Assembly (NCBI GenBank): GCA_028023455.1
Contig: JAQFVV010000143.1
Coordinates: forward strand, 2,458,001 to 2,522,000
Direction of reading: 5' to 3'
DNA length: 64,000 bases
Source of the DNA: Epiperipatus broadwayi
Taxonomy: Eukaryota; Onychophora; Udeonychophora; Euonychophora; Peripatidae
Numbering within the stretch: the stretch's first letter is position 1; each line of letters starts with the position of its first letter. Positions 1 through 10,544 of this stretch are shown here, piece by piece. Below the pieces are notes generated by a model. That model made no database searches and had not been told where the DNA came from. It saw only the letters and a program-made list of their open reading frames with translations. Both the position numbers and the translations under genes were made by a program.

Positions 1-559
1 TACTTTAGACAGCTATAATTAGACATGATGTTGAAACATTACAGAAATAAAAGTTTTTTGCTGAAGAGATTAAAATACTGCATCACAAAATAGCATTATA
101 AATATGAATCAGCATATTCTATTTAAGGGTGAGCATTTTTTTTCATTTTCCTTGGAGTTGGAATGGCTATACTCATCTACGAATGATTGCATATGTTAAT
201 ATAATTAAAATTCAATTCTTTAAAAAAAAATTTATGATAAATATTTGGATTCAGAAAATCAAATTAAAAATATATAGGTTTTTTATTCCAGTGTTCATTT
301 TTTAAGTATTACATATCATTACCGACATTCTTATATTAATAAATTGTATTTGTTTATCCTATCTAAGCTTTGCATTTTTGTTCTTCATGATTTATTTTTT
401 TTTTAGTTATATATTGCTAAGCTAAAATGAGTAAAAGATCAGTAGGAAAATACAATTTTATTTATATTGAGATCATCAAGAAAAATGTATATTGTTTATG
501 AAAACACATGTTCACATAATAGAAGATATAAATTTAATAAGCAATATAAAACAACATCA
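1..559. other. A+T-rich DNA, no gene seen
   Basis: No open frame, RNA gene or repeat could be supported here. The hAT relic that begins to the right may extend into it, but decay prevents a claim. Confidence 0.5.
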
Positions 560-1507
560 AACTAAAATAGAAGAAAAACACACTATTATGTCAGTGTGAA
601 TTATGAAAAATATAAAGAGAAGACAAAATATAGTTGAAAGGAAGTTATATGAGTCTAATAATATTAGAAAGATCTTTTGAAATTGCTTTATCAAAAGAAC
701 AGATGTATTTGATGAAGATTGTTAAGTTTTATCTCAAAGTATTTGCAAAACATCTAGATTATAAAAATATCAAATGAAAAGCAAATGAAATTGCTTTGTC
801 AAAACAAACAATTATGAGATGCATTAGACCTTTTTCACAATGTATCTAACAACAGAAAGACTTAATCTATACTTGCACATTTAAGAATTTTTAAAAGAGA
901 AAATTATGATAATTTTAGCTTCTTTGAAGAATTTATTGATCTTAAATCACTTAAAAAAAAAAAATCAAACATATTTGATAAAGTAAAAATAATGTATAAA
1001 ACTAGATTTCAGTTTGAACAAATTCATCAGTGTTTGCACTCTAAAAGGATTGATAAGATCACTAGGGTTACAACTCTACTTGAAAACTTTTTAAGAATGC
1101 TCTCTAATAAAATACTGTTACATTATAAATCAAGAATCATGTGGAAAAACTTTGAATTGCAGGAAGATATGTCAAGACTTAAAAAAATGTGTGCATAAAA
1201 TTAGAATAAGAGAATTACATAGATGAATTTCCAGAAAATATTGTGAAATGTTAGATTTGGAATATAGAAATCTCATCCTCCATTTTGAAGTGAGCTGGTT
1301 TTATTAGAGGTCAAGTTTTAAATAGATTTTGGAGACTGAAAAAGTCTATTTATTAAATTTTTAATGAAAAAATGAGTGACTAAAGGAAATAACTCTTTTA
1401 TATCATAATAATTTAGCATTCTTAATTGATGTCTGGGCCATGTCAATAATCTGAAACTGCAAGGCATATGATATCACATATGAAATTAAACCTGTTGATT
1501 TCTTCAG
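560..1507 (+). pseudogene. hAT transposase relic (GTF2IRD2/SCAND3-like), left half
   Basis: Decayed plus-strand remnant of a hAT-family transposase of the type found in GTF2IRD2/SCAND3/ZBED-like genes; such enzymes cut and paste DNA in the nucleus. Recognisable pieces lie in shifting frames: a GFIRGQVLNRFWRLKK-like block near 1297-1350, where the family has a conserved tryptophan-leucine/glycine-lysine-valine-leucine stretch, then LAFLIDV near 1413-1434 and a following NLKLQG-like block at 1448-1467. An open frame at 992-1198 may be an upstream part but is not distinctive. Many stops and frameshifts make it non-functional. The coding similarity stops where the Gypsy LTR begins and resumes beyond 7077, so the two halves were one gene. 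The subfamily is inferred from motif memory, not alignment; the portion left of about 1230 is much less certain. Confidence 0.55.
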
Positions 1508-2337
1508 TATCCAGCGGCACTCTATTGCTCGCTGGATTGCAACTATCAATAACACAATATAAAATAATTAATGAGGCAGCCCGGCAAGTAGGTTTAAATA
1601 ACGAAGATTTATTTAAAGGATTATACATGAGTTAATCACTATTAATATATACAAAGTATGAATAATATATACACGATAATATTATTATATAAAATAATTA
1701 ATGAGGCAGCCTGGCAAGTAGGTTTAAATAACGAAGATTTATTTAAAGGATTATACATGAGTTAATCACTATTAATATATACAAAGTATGAATAATATAT
1801 ACACGCTAATATTATTATATATAAATAAGGGGCCCGAAGGCAGAGTAAAATAATAAAGAGATCGGGACGACCTGTTATAGTTCCCTAGGTTTACTTTGGC
1901 ACGTCCGGAGGTAAACGTCTCCGCAAGGCTAGGTGAAGCAAAGGAGCTGACTGGAGCACCCGAGGAAATGGGACATCTACCTTTCAAGCGCTTCACTTAG
2001 CAAGTGTCCTCTCTCAGTTCAATATTAGATCCATTACTTGTCACGCCTTGATTTTGGAGTAGCCTCCCTTCATTGGCCATCCGCTGTTCACGTGGTGGTC
2101 ATCTCCTTAGTTCTTATAGGATCCCTGATTAGATGTCATGCCCTTAACATTATCTATTCTAAGCAATGGCTTTGTTTACATTATCTAATCCTTCTTGATA
2201 AATTACTTTATAGTTTAGCGCTAATATATCATTTAATTATTTACAATACACAATTAGCGATCCGTTAGTTTTATATTTATTTTTATTATTGGTTAAACGT
2301 ATTTTTTATATACATGCACATACACACACATTTAGCA
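1508..2337 (-). repeat. Gypsy 3' LTR (830 bp)
   Basis: Near-identical to 6377-7076. On the plus strand the right copy starts TGTCCAG while this one starts TATCCAG, a mutated terminal dinucleotide; both end TTTAGCA. It is 130 bp longer than its partner because of an internal tandem duplication (1561-1820). On the coding strand it lies immediately after a purine-rich tract, which identifies it as the 3' LTR. Confidence 0.9.
1561..1820. repeat. 130-bp tandem duplication inside the LTR
   Basis: Two adjacent 130-bp units, 1561-1690 and 1691-1820, differ at only a few bases (for example CCGGC against CTGGC, and CACGATAAT against CACGCTAAT). The other LTR has a single unit, which fully explains the length difference of 830 against 700 bp. 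As the two LTRs are identical at integration, the duplication most likely arose afterwards. Confidence 0.9.
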
Positions 2338-2350
2338 TACCTCCCCCAAG
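2338..2350 (-). promoter_or_regulatory. Polypurine tract of the Gypsy element
   Basis: On the coding strand the bases just before the 3' LTR read CTTGGGGGAGGTA, a purine-rich run directly abutting the LTR's TGCTAAATG start. This is the expected primer for plus-strand synthesis and supports the element's orientation and LTR border. Confidence 0.75.
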
Positions 2351-2351
2351 T

Positions 2352-3611
2352 TCAGAGACAGCGTTTTAGTTTGTTGATTTTTTTTTTCTCTGAACTTAGC
2401 ATGTAATCACTGAGGTGGGAAAGAATTTTACTTTCCCTCTTAGAACGTTGGGGGATGTCCAATTCCGCGTCTGGAGCGTCATCTTTTCTCGGAAATGGCT
2501 GCAGCGTTTGTTGTATACTTTCGTTTTTGCGCAATTGATTTATGTGTTTGCGTACCTCTCTTCCGTTCTCCATTCGTACAGCAACCACTTGCTTACTTAA
2601 ATGTCGCACAATTTCCGCTTTAATCCAGAATCTATCCTGATTATTTCTAAGCCATACGCGGTCTTGTGGTGAGAATTTATAGTTTCTGCCTGAAGGTACT
2701 TCGGTGTCCTTCGTTAGTATAATTTTGTCAAGCTTTGTTCACAATCTACGACCTAGATGTTTCTCTGCGGGTGATTTACCCGACTTAGCTGTAGGCGTAG
2801 AGTGTTGATAAAGAAGCGCGTTAAAGACCGCTTCGTGCAGACTTTGTTTTCCCATTTTATTGATGGCAGATTTTAAATTCTGTACAGTTTTTTCAGCCAG
2901 TCCATTTGATTGGAGGTGGTAAGGTGGAGTAAATATGTGGTTAATTCCCCATTCGTGCATCGAGTAAGCGAACTTTTCTGATGTAAAACCTGTGCCGTTG
3001 TCGGATACTAGGGTTTCTGGGAGACCGTGGTGTGCGAACATTTTCAACAGTTTGTCGATGGCTTCATCCGAACCTGTGTTTTTAACTATTTTATATTCGG
3101 CCCATCCTGAATAGGCATCTACTGCTACTAGAAATAATTGTCCTTGAATAGGACCGGAGTGATCTATATGAATTCTCTGCCATGGCTTGTCTGCTTCTTG
3201 CCAGGACTCGAATTTGGCTGAGGGTGCATTTGCACACGACTGGCAGTTTGTGCAGTTTTGTATGCATTGTTCTATGTCATTGTTAATTTTCGGCCAACAG
3301 ACATAACTACGAGCTAACAGTTTCGCCCTTACAATGCCCGGATGACCTTCGTGCAATAAATTAAGTATTTGCGACCTGCCGCTTATGGGGATTAGTACTT
3401 GGTCGCCTCTGAGTATACAGTCTTTGCAAATGGACAGTTGTTCTCGAGCTTTCCATAGCTCTATGTGCAAGAAAGATGGTCTTTGTTTTGGCCAACCTTT
3501 GCTGATTTTTTCCATGATCCATCTGTATCCAGCGTCTTCTCTGGTCCATGCGGCTACCTTTGCGCTGTTAAGTGTCTGGCTGTTTAGTGTGTCGATATAG
3601 TTAATTTCTAC
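2352..3611 (-). pseudogene. Gypsy integrase
   Basis: Integrase inserts the element's cDNA into the genome. The N-terminal zinc-binding part is visible as the HEGH and CTNC pairs of an HHCC finger. The catalytic core follows, with IDHSG (first Asp), VSDNGTGF (second Asp) and the Glu in SNGLAEKTV. The C-terminal part carries the RKHINQLRK stretch common in this family. The frame is continuous with RNase H upstream but is cut by TAA at 3612-3614 and by TGA at 2739-2741. The latter lies where related proteins usually have arginine, so a CpG-type C-to-T change is plausible. After that stop the frame stays open to 2352. Confidence 0.9.
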
Positions 3612-4043
3612 TTAGTTTACTTCTTGCTCGAGCTGATCTGGCATTCGCGATAATGCGTCGGCATGACCAATTTTCGTGCCTTTTTTGTATTCGAGGTTAT
3701 AATTGTACCCTACGAGTATGTTAAGCCATCTCAACGTATGAGGGCTTAAATGTTCAGGCATCTGTTTCATGCCTAAAATTCCCAAGAGTGGTTTATGGTC
3801 GGTTATTAATTGGAAAGGACATCCATATAGATATTGGTGGAATTTACGAATTCCGAACACTATGGCGAGGGCTTCCTTGTCTAGCTGGCTGTAGTTCTTT
3901 TCCGCCTTGGACAAGGCACGCGATGCGTATGCTATAGGGCGTTCTCCAGAGTGGGATGGATGGCATATCACTGCCCCACACCATTTTCTGATGCATCAGT
4001 TGTCACGGTTACCTCATACTCGCTGTCATAGTGGACCAGTAGT
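3612..4043 (-). pseudogene. Gypsy RNase H
   Basis: RNase H removes the RNA template during reverse transcription. The start of the domain, with TDASENGVG, lies at about 3975-4015 in a frame offset from the rest. The remainder (3612-3971) reads in one frame and includes GERPIAYASRALSKAEKNYS, the DKEALAIV block and TDHKPLLG, ending with the family's HADALSRMP. One missing base near 3975 restores the frame lost at a homopolymer near 4110-4126, so about 140 bp between them are read in another frame. Its stop at 3612-3614 separates it from integrase. Confidence 0.9.
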
Positions 4044-4790
4044 TTATTTGATGTGAGAAGGGCTTTGGTGTGGAGAAATACTTGCTCTTGTGCTGCTTCC
4101 CAATTCCATTTCTGGTTTTTTTTTTAATAATTCATACAGCGGCATCGCTATGTGTGCTTTGCCATTCAGGAAGTTTTCAAAATAGTTCACCAGGCCCAAA
4201 AAGGCCTGTAGTTGTTTTACGTTATTCGGTCTTCTGGCGTCAGATACTGCTTTGACTTTTTCAGGGGAGGGGCTTATTCCTGAGTTTGACACTATGTGAC
4301 CCAGGAATTTTATTTCAGTAGCCTTCCAAATACATTTTTTCGCATTCAATTTTGCTCCAAATTCCTCCAGTCTTTGGCAAACTTTTGAGATACGAGTGCT
4401 CAATTCATTTTCTGAATTAGCAGTGACCAATATATCGTCAAAGTAGGAGATGATACCTTCGAGTCCGTTTAGAAGAGTCTCCACTTTTGCTTGGAATATA
4501 CTTGATGCTGAAGCTATTCTGAATGGTAGACGTTTGCATCTAAATAAACCTATGTGTGTGGTAAGTGTTAGAATGTTCGCAGCTTTGTTGGTCACCGGGA
4601 TTTGGTGGAAGGCCGAGTTGAGGTCTAATTTTGAAAAATATTTAGATTTTTGGAGCGACGCTATGATTTCTCGAGTTAGGAGCGGGGTATGCGTGTTTGT
4701 TTAGTGTTTTATTGACTGATACACGGTAATCACCGTACAAATGTATTTGTCCATTTGGCTTGGTTATTACAACAGTGGGGTAGCCCACTC
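4044..4790 (-). pseudogene. Gypsy reverse transcriptase
   Basis: RNA-dependent DNA polymerase of the element. The clearest block at 4044-4595 carries ISYFDDILVTA, the YxDD catalytic box, preceded by LPFRIASASSIFQ and followed by KIKFLGHIVS-type and LGLVNYF motifs. The upstream fingers/palm part, including VVITKPNG, GDYR and a SKLDL-type block, lies at 4596-4785 and is broken by at least two frameshifts (about 4675 and 4780). A further frameshift lies in the run of ten A on the coding strand near 4115. The protein cannot be made intact. Confidence 0.9.
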
Positions 4791-5419
4791 GGCTTCTTCT
4801 GTTGCTTCAAGCACGCCATCTTTAACCAATTGCTTTATTTCCACCGCTATTTTTTCTTTCTGAGCGTACGGAATCTTTCGCGGTCTACAAATTATAGGCA
4901 CTGCTTCGGGCGATAATTCTAATGAAACTGGTTTTGTTTTTATCATTCCCGGTTCTCCATCGAAAAGTTTAGGAATACGCTGTCTGATGTTTTTTTCAAT
5001 GTCAATATTTTTGACCCAAGCAATTTTTATTCCCAGTTGCTGAAACCAATCACGGCCAATAAGAGGATTTATAGGGGCGTATACTATATATAACGGCAAT
5101 GTAACAATTTTTTTTCATTGTTTGAAGTAATTGGAGCCTGAATTACTCCTTTAATTTTTATAGCGTTACCATTGACGTCTTGAGCCTTCAGATTCGTATG
5201 CATCAGTCTAGGTGGCTGTCTCATATCTGCCACAATGGTTTTCCAATCTTTAATGGAAAGTAACGACACCCCACTACCGCTGTCAATTTCCATCGATAGG
5301 GGTTTTCCGTAAATTTTGACAGTTATTTCAAATTTCTGTGATTGGTCTGAAGACACATTATTAATTGCCGAAAATTCCTCTTGTTTATGTTTTCTCGTAA
5401 CGCTCTCTTGGCTGTTATT
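4767..5419 (-). pseudogene. Gypsy protease and start of RT
   Basis: Aspartic protease that would process Gag-Pol. The active-site motif is MEIDSGSGVSLLS at about 5255-5300. Downstream, PLIGRDWFQQLG marks the end of protease and the link to RT, and an EAEWATP block begins RT. The frame is the same as gag's, the two being separated only by TAG at 5420-5422. A frameshift in a run of eight A on the coding strand (about 5109-5116) divides the protease from the RT-proximal part. Confidence 0.85.
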
Positions 5420-6167
5420 CTATGTATAATTATCAAATTTTTTATTTCTGCACATTTTTTCCCAGTGGCCGAATTTATTGCAGTGTTTACAGAGTTGGTC
5501 TTTATAAAAACAGTCACGTGCCACGTGACCTAGTTTTCCGCAGAAAAAACACTTAATTCGACTTTTCTTAATGTCTGTTGTTCCACTTTGATCAGGCACC
5601 CTTCTATCTGGTTTGTCTATTTTGTGGACTTCATAAGGATCGTTGTCCGCTATTTTCATGGCCGCAAATATCTTTGATTGCTGCAACACAAGTTCGTGAG
5701 CTATTCCCCATTTGATAGCTACTTTATAGTTAATATCCGTATCTGCCAATAACTGCTGTCTCAGACTATCACTGCTCATTCCACATAAAAATTGTTCGAG
5801 GGCTTCTTCCAGGTATGAATCGTAGATGCAGTTTTTTGCGAGTTCCCGCAGGGCAGTTTCATAATCTTGTGTCCGCTCATTCTTGCCTTGGCGGCGATTT
5901 CTAAAGTGCAGTCTGGCAATGTGTCTAGGCTCACAAGGATTAAAATAGTCAGTCAAATGATCTTTGACCTGCTCAAATGTTAATTCTTCCGGGGTTTTAG
6001 GTTCACAGAGCCTATTTGCGATCTGAATTACTCCTTTTCCAGCGAAACACAATAAGGTTGCTGTTTTGCTTTTATCGTCTTTTACTCTGCAATTTTTCAA
6101 TTTGTTGGACGTACAGGGGCCACTCACTTGCCTCTCTGACGTCAAATTCGGATATTGCCGGCTGCAT
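5420..6167 (-). pseudogene. Gypsy Gag with two zinc knuckles
   Basis: Nucleocapsid-type structural protein that packages element RNA. Two CCHC knuckles lie near the C-terminus: CFFCGKLGHVARDC and CKHCNKFGHWEKMC. The middle has a retrotransposon-Gag helix-rich stretch (TFEQVKDHLTDYF, RLHFRNRRQG). The best start is ATG at 6167-6165 (reading MQPAISEF), not the later codon at 6145; about 30 codons on, that frame closes and coding continues in another frame, so gag has an early indel near 6090. The stop at 5420-5422 is TAG in frame with the protease. Confidence 0.9.
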
Positions 6168-6353
6168 TACGGTACTTAGTCAATTTAACAAAATATAAAA
6201 ATTTTGCAATAACTTAGTCAATTTAAGAAAATATAAAAATATTTTTTTTAGTAGTTTTATCTCCTCACGAAATCAAATAATTAGACGCCAACGTATTCGG
6301 CTGTCAATGCGTTGATTGTTATTACTGAGAATTACACCGTTGAGGTTCGTAAT

Positions 6354-6370
6354 CAACTGTAACTGCACCA
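6354..6370 (-). promoter_or_regulatory. Candidate primer-binding site of the Gypsy element
   Basis: On the coding strand the sequence six bases beyond the 5' LTR reads TGGTGCAGTTACAGTTG. It has the TGG start and position expected of a tRNA primer-binding site. I could not match it to a specific tRNA. Confidence 0.5.
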
Positions 6371-6376
6371 ATTCAG

Positions 6377-7076
6377 TGTCCAGTGGCACTCTACTGCTCG
6401 CTGGATTGCAACTATCAATAACACAATATAAAATAATTAATGAGGCAGCCCGGCAAGTAGGTTTAAATAACGAAGATTTATTAAAGGATTATATATGAGT
6501 TAATCACTATTAATATATACAAAGTATGAATAATATATACACGCTAATATTATTATATATAAATAAGGGGCCCGAAGGCAGGTAAAATAATAAAGAGATC
6601 AGTAAGACCTGTTATAGTTCCCTAGGTTTACTTTGGCACGTCTGAGGTAAACCTCTCCGCAAGGCTAGGTGAAGCAAAGGAGCTGACTGGAGCACCCGAG
6701 GAAATGGCACATCTACCTTTCAAGCGCTTCACTTAGCAAGTGTCCTCTCTCAGTTCAATATTAGATCCATTACTTGTCACACCTTGATTTTGGAGTAGCC
6801 TCCCTTCATTGGCCATCCGCTGTCCACGTGGTGGTCATCTCTTTAGTCCTTATAGGATCCCTGATTAGATAATGTCACGCCCTTAACATTGTCTATTCTA
6901 AGCAATGGCTTTGTTTACATTATCTAATCCTTCTTGATAAATTACTTTATAGTTTAGCGCTAATATATCATTTAATTATTTACAATACACAATTAGCGAT
7001 CCGTTAGTTTTACATTTATTTTTATTATTGGTTAAACGTATTTTTTATATACATGCACATACATACACATTTAGCA
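6377..7076 (-). repeat. Gypsy 5' LTR (700 bp)
   Basis: Partner of 1508-2337. It has the canonical ends on the plus strand (TG at 6377, CA at 7076) and one copy of the 130-bp unit that is duplicated in the other LTR. Scattered point differences between the LTRs indicate an insertion old enough to have accumulated mutations. Confidence 0.92.
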
Positions 7077-7475
7077 AATTCTCAATTACAAAATGAAGAT
7101 TTGGTCCAGTTTCTATACTTCAACAAAAGGCAAAGTGAATATGCTTAATTAACAAAATAGGACAAAAATCAAATTATTGCAAAAATCATTTGAATATCAA
7201 TCACTTTTGTGATTTTGATCAAGATTGTGTGCTTGCTTTTATAAATTCCTTTTCACTCAGTGAACAAAAATCATGAGAATACCTAATAATATACAAATGG
7301 AACCTTTTGATTTGAAAATAAATTAATTTTGACAAATTTCTCAGTCACAGATGATATTAACTTGATACATTACCCAGTGAAAAGTTTTCAGAACTATGAA
7401 ATTTGATCATAGTTACAGCTGACATTTAATAAAGTAATATGACCAAGCACTTTCATATATGAAATTGATAAAAAA
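7077..7475 (+). pseudogene. hAT transposase relic, right half
   Basis: Continuation of the hAT transposase interrupted by the Gypsy element. Directly beyond the LTR a frame reads QLQNEDLVQFLYFNKRQSEY. Further on, an NHLNINHFCDFD-like block and, near 7287-7320, NIQMEPFDLK match the family's region where a short loop ending in LQMELIDLQ is followed by a lysine/phenylalanine-rich block. A SEKF-like stretch follows near 7375-7395. Frames shift and stops are frequent. Assignment rests on motif order and on continuity with the left half; it is a dead copy. Confidence 0.55.
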
Positions 7476-8429
7476 AAAAACAAGCTCATGAATAATTAAA
7501 TCAAACTTTAAAAATGTTCTATTGTTTTCAATAACCAATTTAATTTCAACCATTAAACAAAATAAACTCCAAAGTTTCGTTCAAGTAAATAATGAGTTAT
7601 ATATATATTTTTCAGTGTATTATTATATGATGAAAAAAACACTAAACAATATTTATCTATATTAATATATATAAAACCTGAATAAATAGTGTCTCAAGAG
7701 TTGTGTCGCATCTGAAATCATGCATGGCAAATATACTGGCACAAGAACTATAAAAATATTAACCACTCCTGATTAAAATGCTACTGATGATTCATCTAAG
7801 TGGTAATACTGATAAAATTCTTTTTATGTCATAGTTGAATGACAATCATTCCAAATTCATGCCACAATAAAAAATTGCTGACAATAACACATTCCAGAAA
7901 GTTCTATATTCTTATTAAATTATGCACTAAACAATGAATCTGGTGATTTTCTTTATTAAGATTATTCTACAGAGAGTACAAAATTATTTATGAAAATGCA
8001 AGACTGATCAATAATTAATTTTGTAGCTCTGTAACAAGTAAACCATTCTCTCATATTATTAATATCACTTTAAAGATAGGCTAGAAACAGAAATGGCAAT
8101 ACCTACACTAAATAAATAACAATTTTATTAGTTGTTCAAAGATTCTAAACTCATAATTGCCGATCAGAATGTCTACATACCTTTAAAGTTTAGAAAATAA
8201 ATATTTTAAGAATTATTTTCCATAATTTCAATGTGTATTAAAATTTGTTTTGAGTTAATATTACTGTCCAACCAGGAAAAATATGATTACCTCCCTTATA
8301 TACTGATTATAAATTTCCATGAATCTAAGTTTCATTACTGTTTTCAATCATTTCACTAAAAGATGATGAAGGCTTTTACAAATGTAAGGTATTTTCTCTG
8401 CATCATAGCATCACTTCTTCATATCACTG
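7476..8429. other. A+T-rich DNA, no gene seen
   Basis: No coding or RNA gene could be supported. Short A and T runs only. Confidence 0.5.
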
Positions 8430-9474
8430 CAACAAAATTCCTTACCTTATCCATCCATATCACACATGGTCTCCTAAATCTTTTATAATTTCTTGGAATC
8501 CATTTTAAGACTTCAATTGTTCATCTACTGTAATTTTTTCTAGCAATATGTCCAGCCCAGCTTTATTTCAGTCTCTAATTCTTTGAATTAGAACATATCT
8601 CTTTTAATACTTGTTGTGCAGTGTGAAGTCTTTTTATTACTCTTCTATTAATATCCATCTCAGATTCGTATGCAAAAAGCGGTAAAACATATATATTAAA
8701 AACTTATTACAATCACAGTACTGTTTCTTTTTAATATTAAATCATTTCTAACAAAAGGATTCTATCCGAGTTTAATTCTATGACTAACTTCAATTATGTT
8801 TCTATCTGCATTAATAATTTGATGAAAATAATTAATTTCTAATTCATTTCTATCAATTTTTACTTTTATAAAATGTCATTGATATTTTAGACTTTAAACA
8901 TTTATCTGTAATTCTACTCCCTTGCTTTGATCTTATATTTAATCATTTCCTGAAACACTAAAATATTATTTTAAAAAAAAACCATTATCTGGAAAATGCT
9001 TTCCATAAAACTGTGGTAAAAAATTGTAGAACTCTTAATTCATTTCTATTATTTTCTCCTGTTATGAAAAGCCATTAAAAACATTTTTAGTCTAATAGCC
9101 TTTATCTTTAGTTTTCTGCTTTTGTTTATAGTTCTTGCAATATTTCCTGAAGCTCTAAATCATTATTTATAAAAATAGCCACATCGTCTGCAAAATAGCT
9201 GCTGGAAAATTGTGATAAAAAGTTTTGGAAATATACAATCCTCCTACCATATATGCTTATCAATGCTAATCTTAGTGTCATTACATAATCTAATCACTGT
9301 TGTTGCACTTTAATAAATATTTTTCAAAATTTGGTAAAATACCAGTTTTATATCTTGATAGGTCAAATCATCTTTTTTTTGTATTATTGAAATAATTTCT
9401 TCTAATGCCAATATCTTCTATAAACTTCCTTGTCAATTTTGTTATATTTTCTTATTTCATTATTAACTCTTTTT
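8430..9474 (-). pseudogene. RTE-like LINE relic: RT and C-terminal part
   Basis: Decayed reverse-transcriptase half of an RTE-like non-LTR retrotransposon. On the minus strand a ladder of motifs keeps the family order: a DLTYQDIKLVFYQILKNIY block near 9300-9375, a CNDTKISIDKH-like block near 9250-9290, the catalytic box YFADDVAIF at about 9180-9199, an ESEMDINRRVIKRLHTAQ block near 8620-8670, WAGHIAR near 8535-8558 and KWIPRNYKRFRRPC/WMDKV near 8440-8510. Stops and frameshifts are many. The endonuclease half lies at 10.5-11.2 kb on the same strand, separated by unrelated inserted DNA. Confidence 0.75.
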
Positions 9475-10290
9475 TCGCACCATTTTACGGTGGTGTCATA
9501 TATCAGATGAAAATTTACAATGAATTACTGTATTTATAAGTACTTAGTAAAATTATAACCTATAAGGTAGTTAAGGATAATTCAACCAAATGCATGTAAA
9601 AGTGCAGCTTGTGATAAAACGTTTTCTCCACGCCATTAATACCAGATTTGCATTAAATCGCGTCTTTTTTATTTAGCAGTTTATTTAAAATTTACAAAAA
9701 ATTTTTGTTAATATTTCTACAATTCTCAAACTTACATTGAATTACATTTTAATTTTATTTTTAATTTCTGAATTATATCATACAGAAAATGTTTTTTCGT
9801 AAATTCATCGGCAATTATAAAAATTACAGCTATGAGAGTAATACGATGTCTGATATAGGTGTACGTCGAGCCTTCGGCTCGTAAAAAACATCGGAGCCCC
9901 CCTCCCGCCATTTCCAGCGCTACGCACTGGTTTTATAAATTATAATATTTTTTTTTTTAGAACAGAACCTGTTTTATATATTTTTAACATGAATAATTAT
10001 TATTATATTAATTACTTTTAATTTCTAAATTATTTTTGTCACATTTTTTAATAGTTTTTATCATGTGACCTGGATAATTCAACCGATGACGTATTACCCT
10101 GAAGGCATATCAGTCTAATCTTGCGATTTTTAATGTACCGTCTTCACGTGATCTGCGAACAAATTTTAGCGATTACATGTATCCGCAGATACCTTGGAGA
10201 CGTTATCTTAAAAATCGCAACATCAGACTGATATGCCTTCAGGGTAATACGTCATCGGTTGAATTATCCGTGAGAACCAAATATAAATTA
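9475..10290. mobile_element. Inserted DNA splitting the RTE relic
   Basis: This block lies between the endonuclease and RT halves of one LINE relic. It is less A+T-rich in parts, with CpG-containing stretches near 9640-9670 and 9850-9935, and a short hairpin CGAGCC-TTC-GGCTCG at about 9867-9881. The 13-mer GGATAATTCAACC occurs at 9575 and 10072 in the same sense and inverted at 10257-10269, so the block may be a composite of fold-back or inverted-repeat elements. Exact borders are not determined. Confidence 0.45.
10072..10269. repeat. 198-base fold-back (62-bp arms)
   Basis: Left arm 10072-10133 and right arm 10208-10269 are reverse complements with only two mismatches. The 74-base spacer also folds: ATCTGCG near 10151 pairs with CGCAGAT near 10183. 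A transcript would form one long hairpin. It resembles a small fold-back or MITE-type element; no coding capacity is needed to explain it. Confidence 0.85.
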
Positions 10291-10544
10291 ACTTCATCTG
10301 ATTCGTCTGAACTGTCCTTAAGATCTATTAATACTTTAAAACAATTGGCAAGTTCTAATTTAAATCCACTAGAGTAATTTCTGAAAGCTATAAATACCAA
10401 CTGTTAATACTTTTTTGAGAGTTTTTATCTTTTTAGCTAAGCATCAACACATATCTTGCATCTGACTAATTGATGATTACTTCCTGTAAGCACAGTAGTC
10501 TTAACATATATATTTTCTGTTAGTCAAAATATAATTCAGCTAAC

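Larger units (their letters stand above)
1508..7076 (-). mobile_element. Ty3/Gypsy LTR retrotransposon, broken
   Basis: A complete but inactive LTR retrotransposon on the minus strand. Order along that strand: 5' LTR (6377-7076), a candidate primer-binding site (6354-6370), gag with two CCHC knuckles, aspartic protease, reverse transcriptase, RNase H, integrase, purine tract (2338-2350) and 3' LTR (1508-2337). The Pol order protease-RT-RNaseH-integrase is that of Ty3/Gypsy, and the domains resemble K02A2.6-like Pol polyproteins. Several frameshifts and in-frame stops interrupt gag-pol. No clear target-site duplication was seen at the outer edges, so borders are good to a few bases. It is inserted in a hAT transposase relic. 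Confidence 0.93.

Noticed and set aside
1443-2268. Several short frames inside the Gypsy LTR, and matching ones at 6316-6498.
   Set aside because: They lie in non-coding LTR sequence, are not preserved between the two LTRs and have no motif.
10177-10377. 66-codon open frame overlapping the fold-back.
   Set aside because: Half of it is one arm of the palindrome; no motif and no sign of coding constraint.
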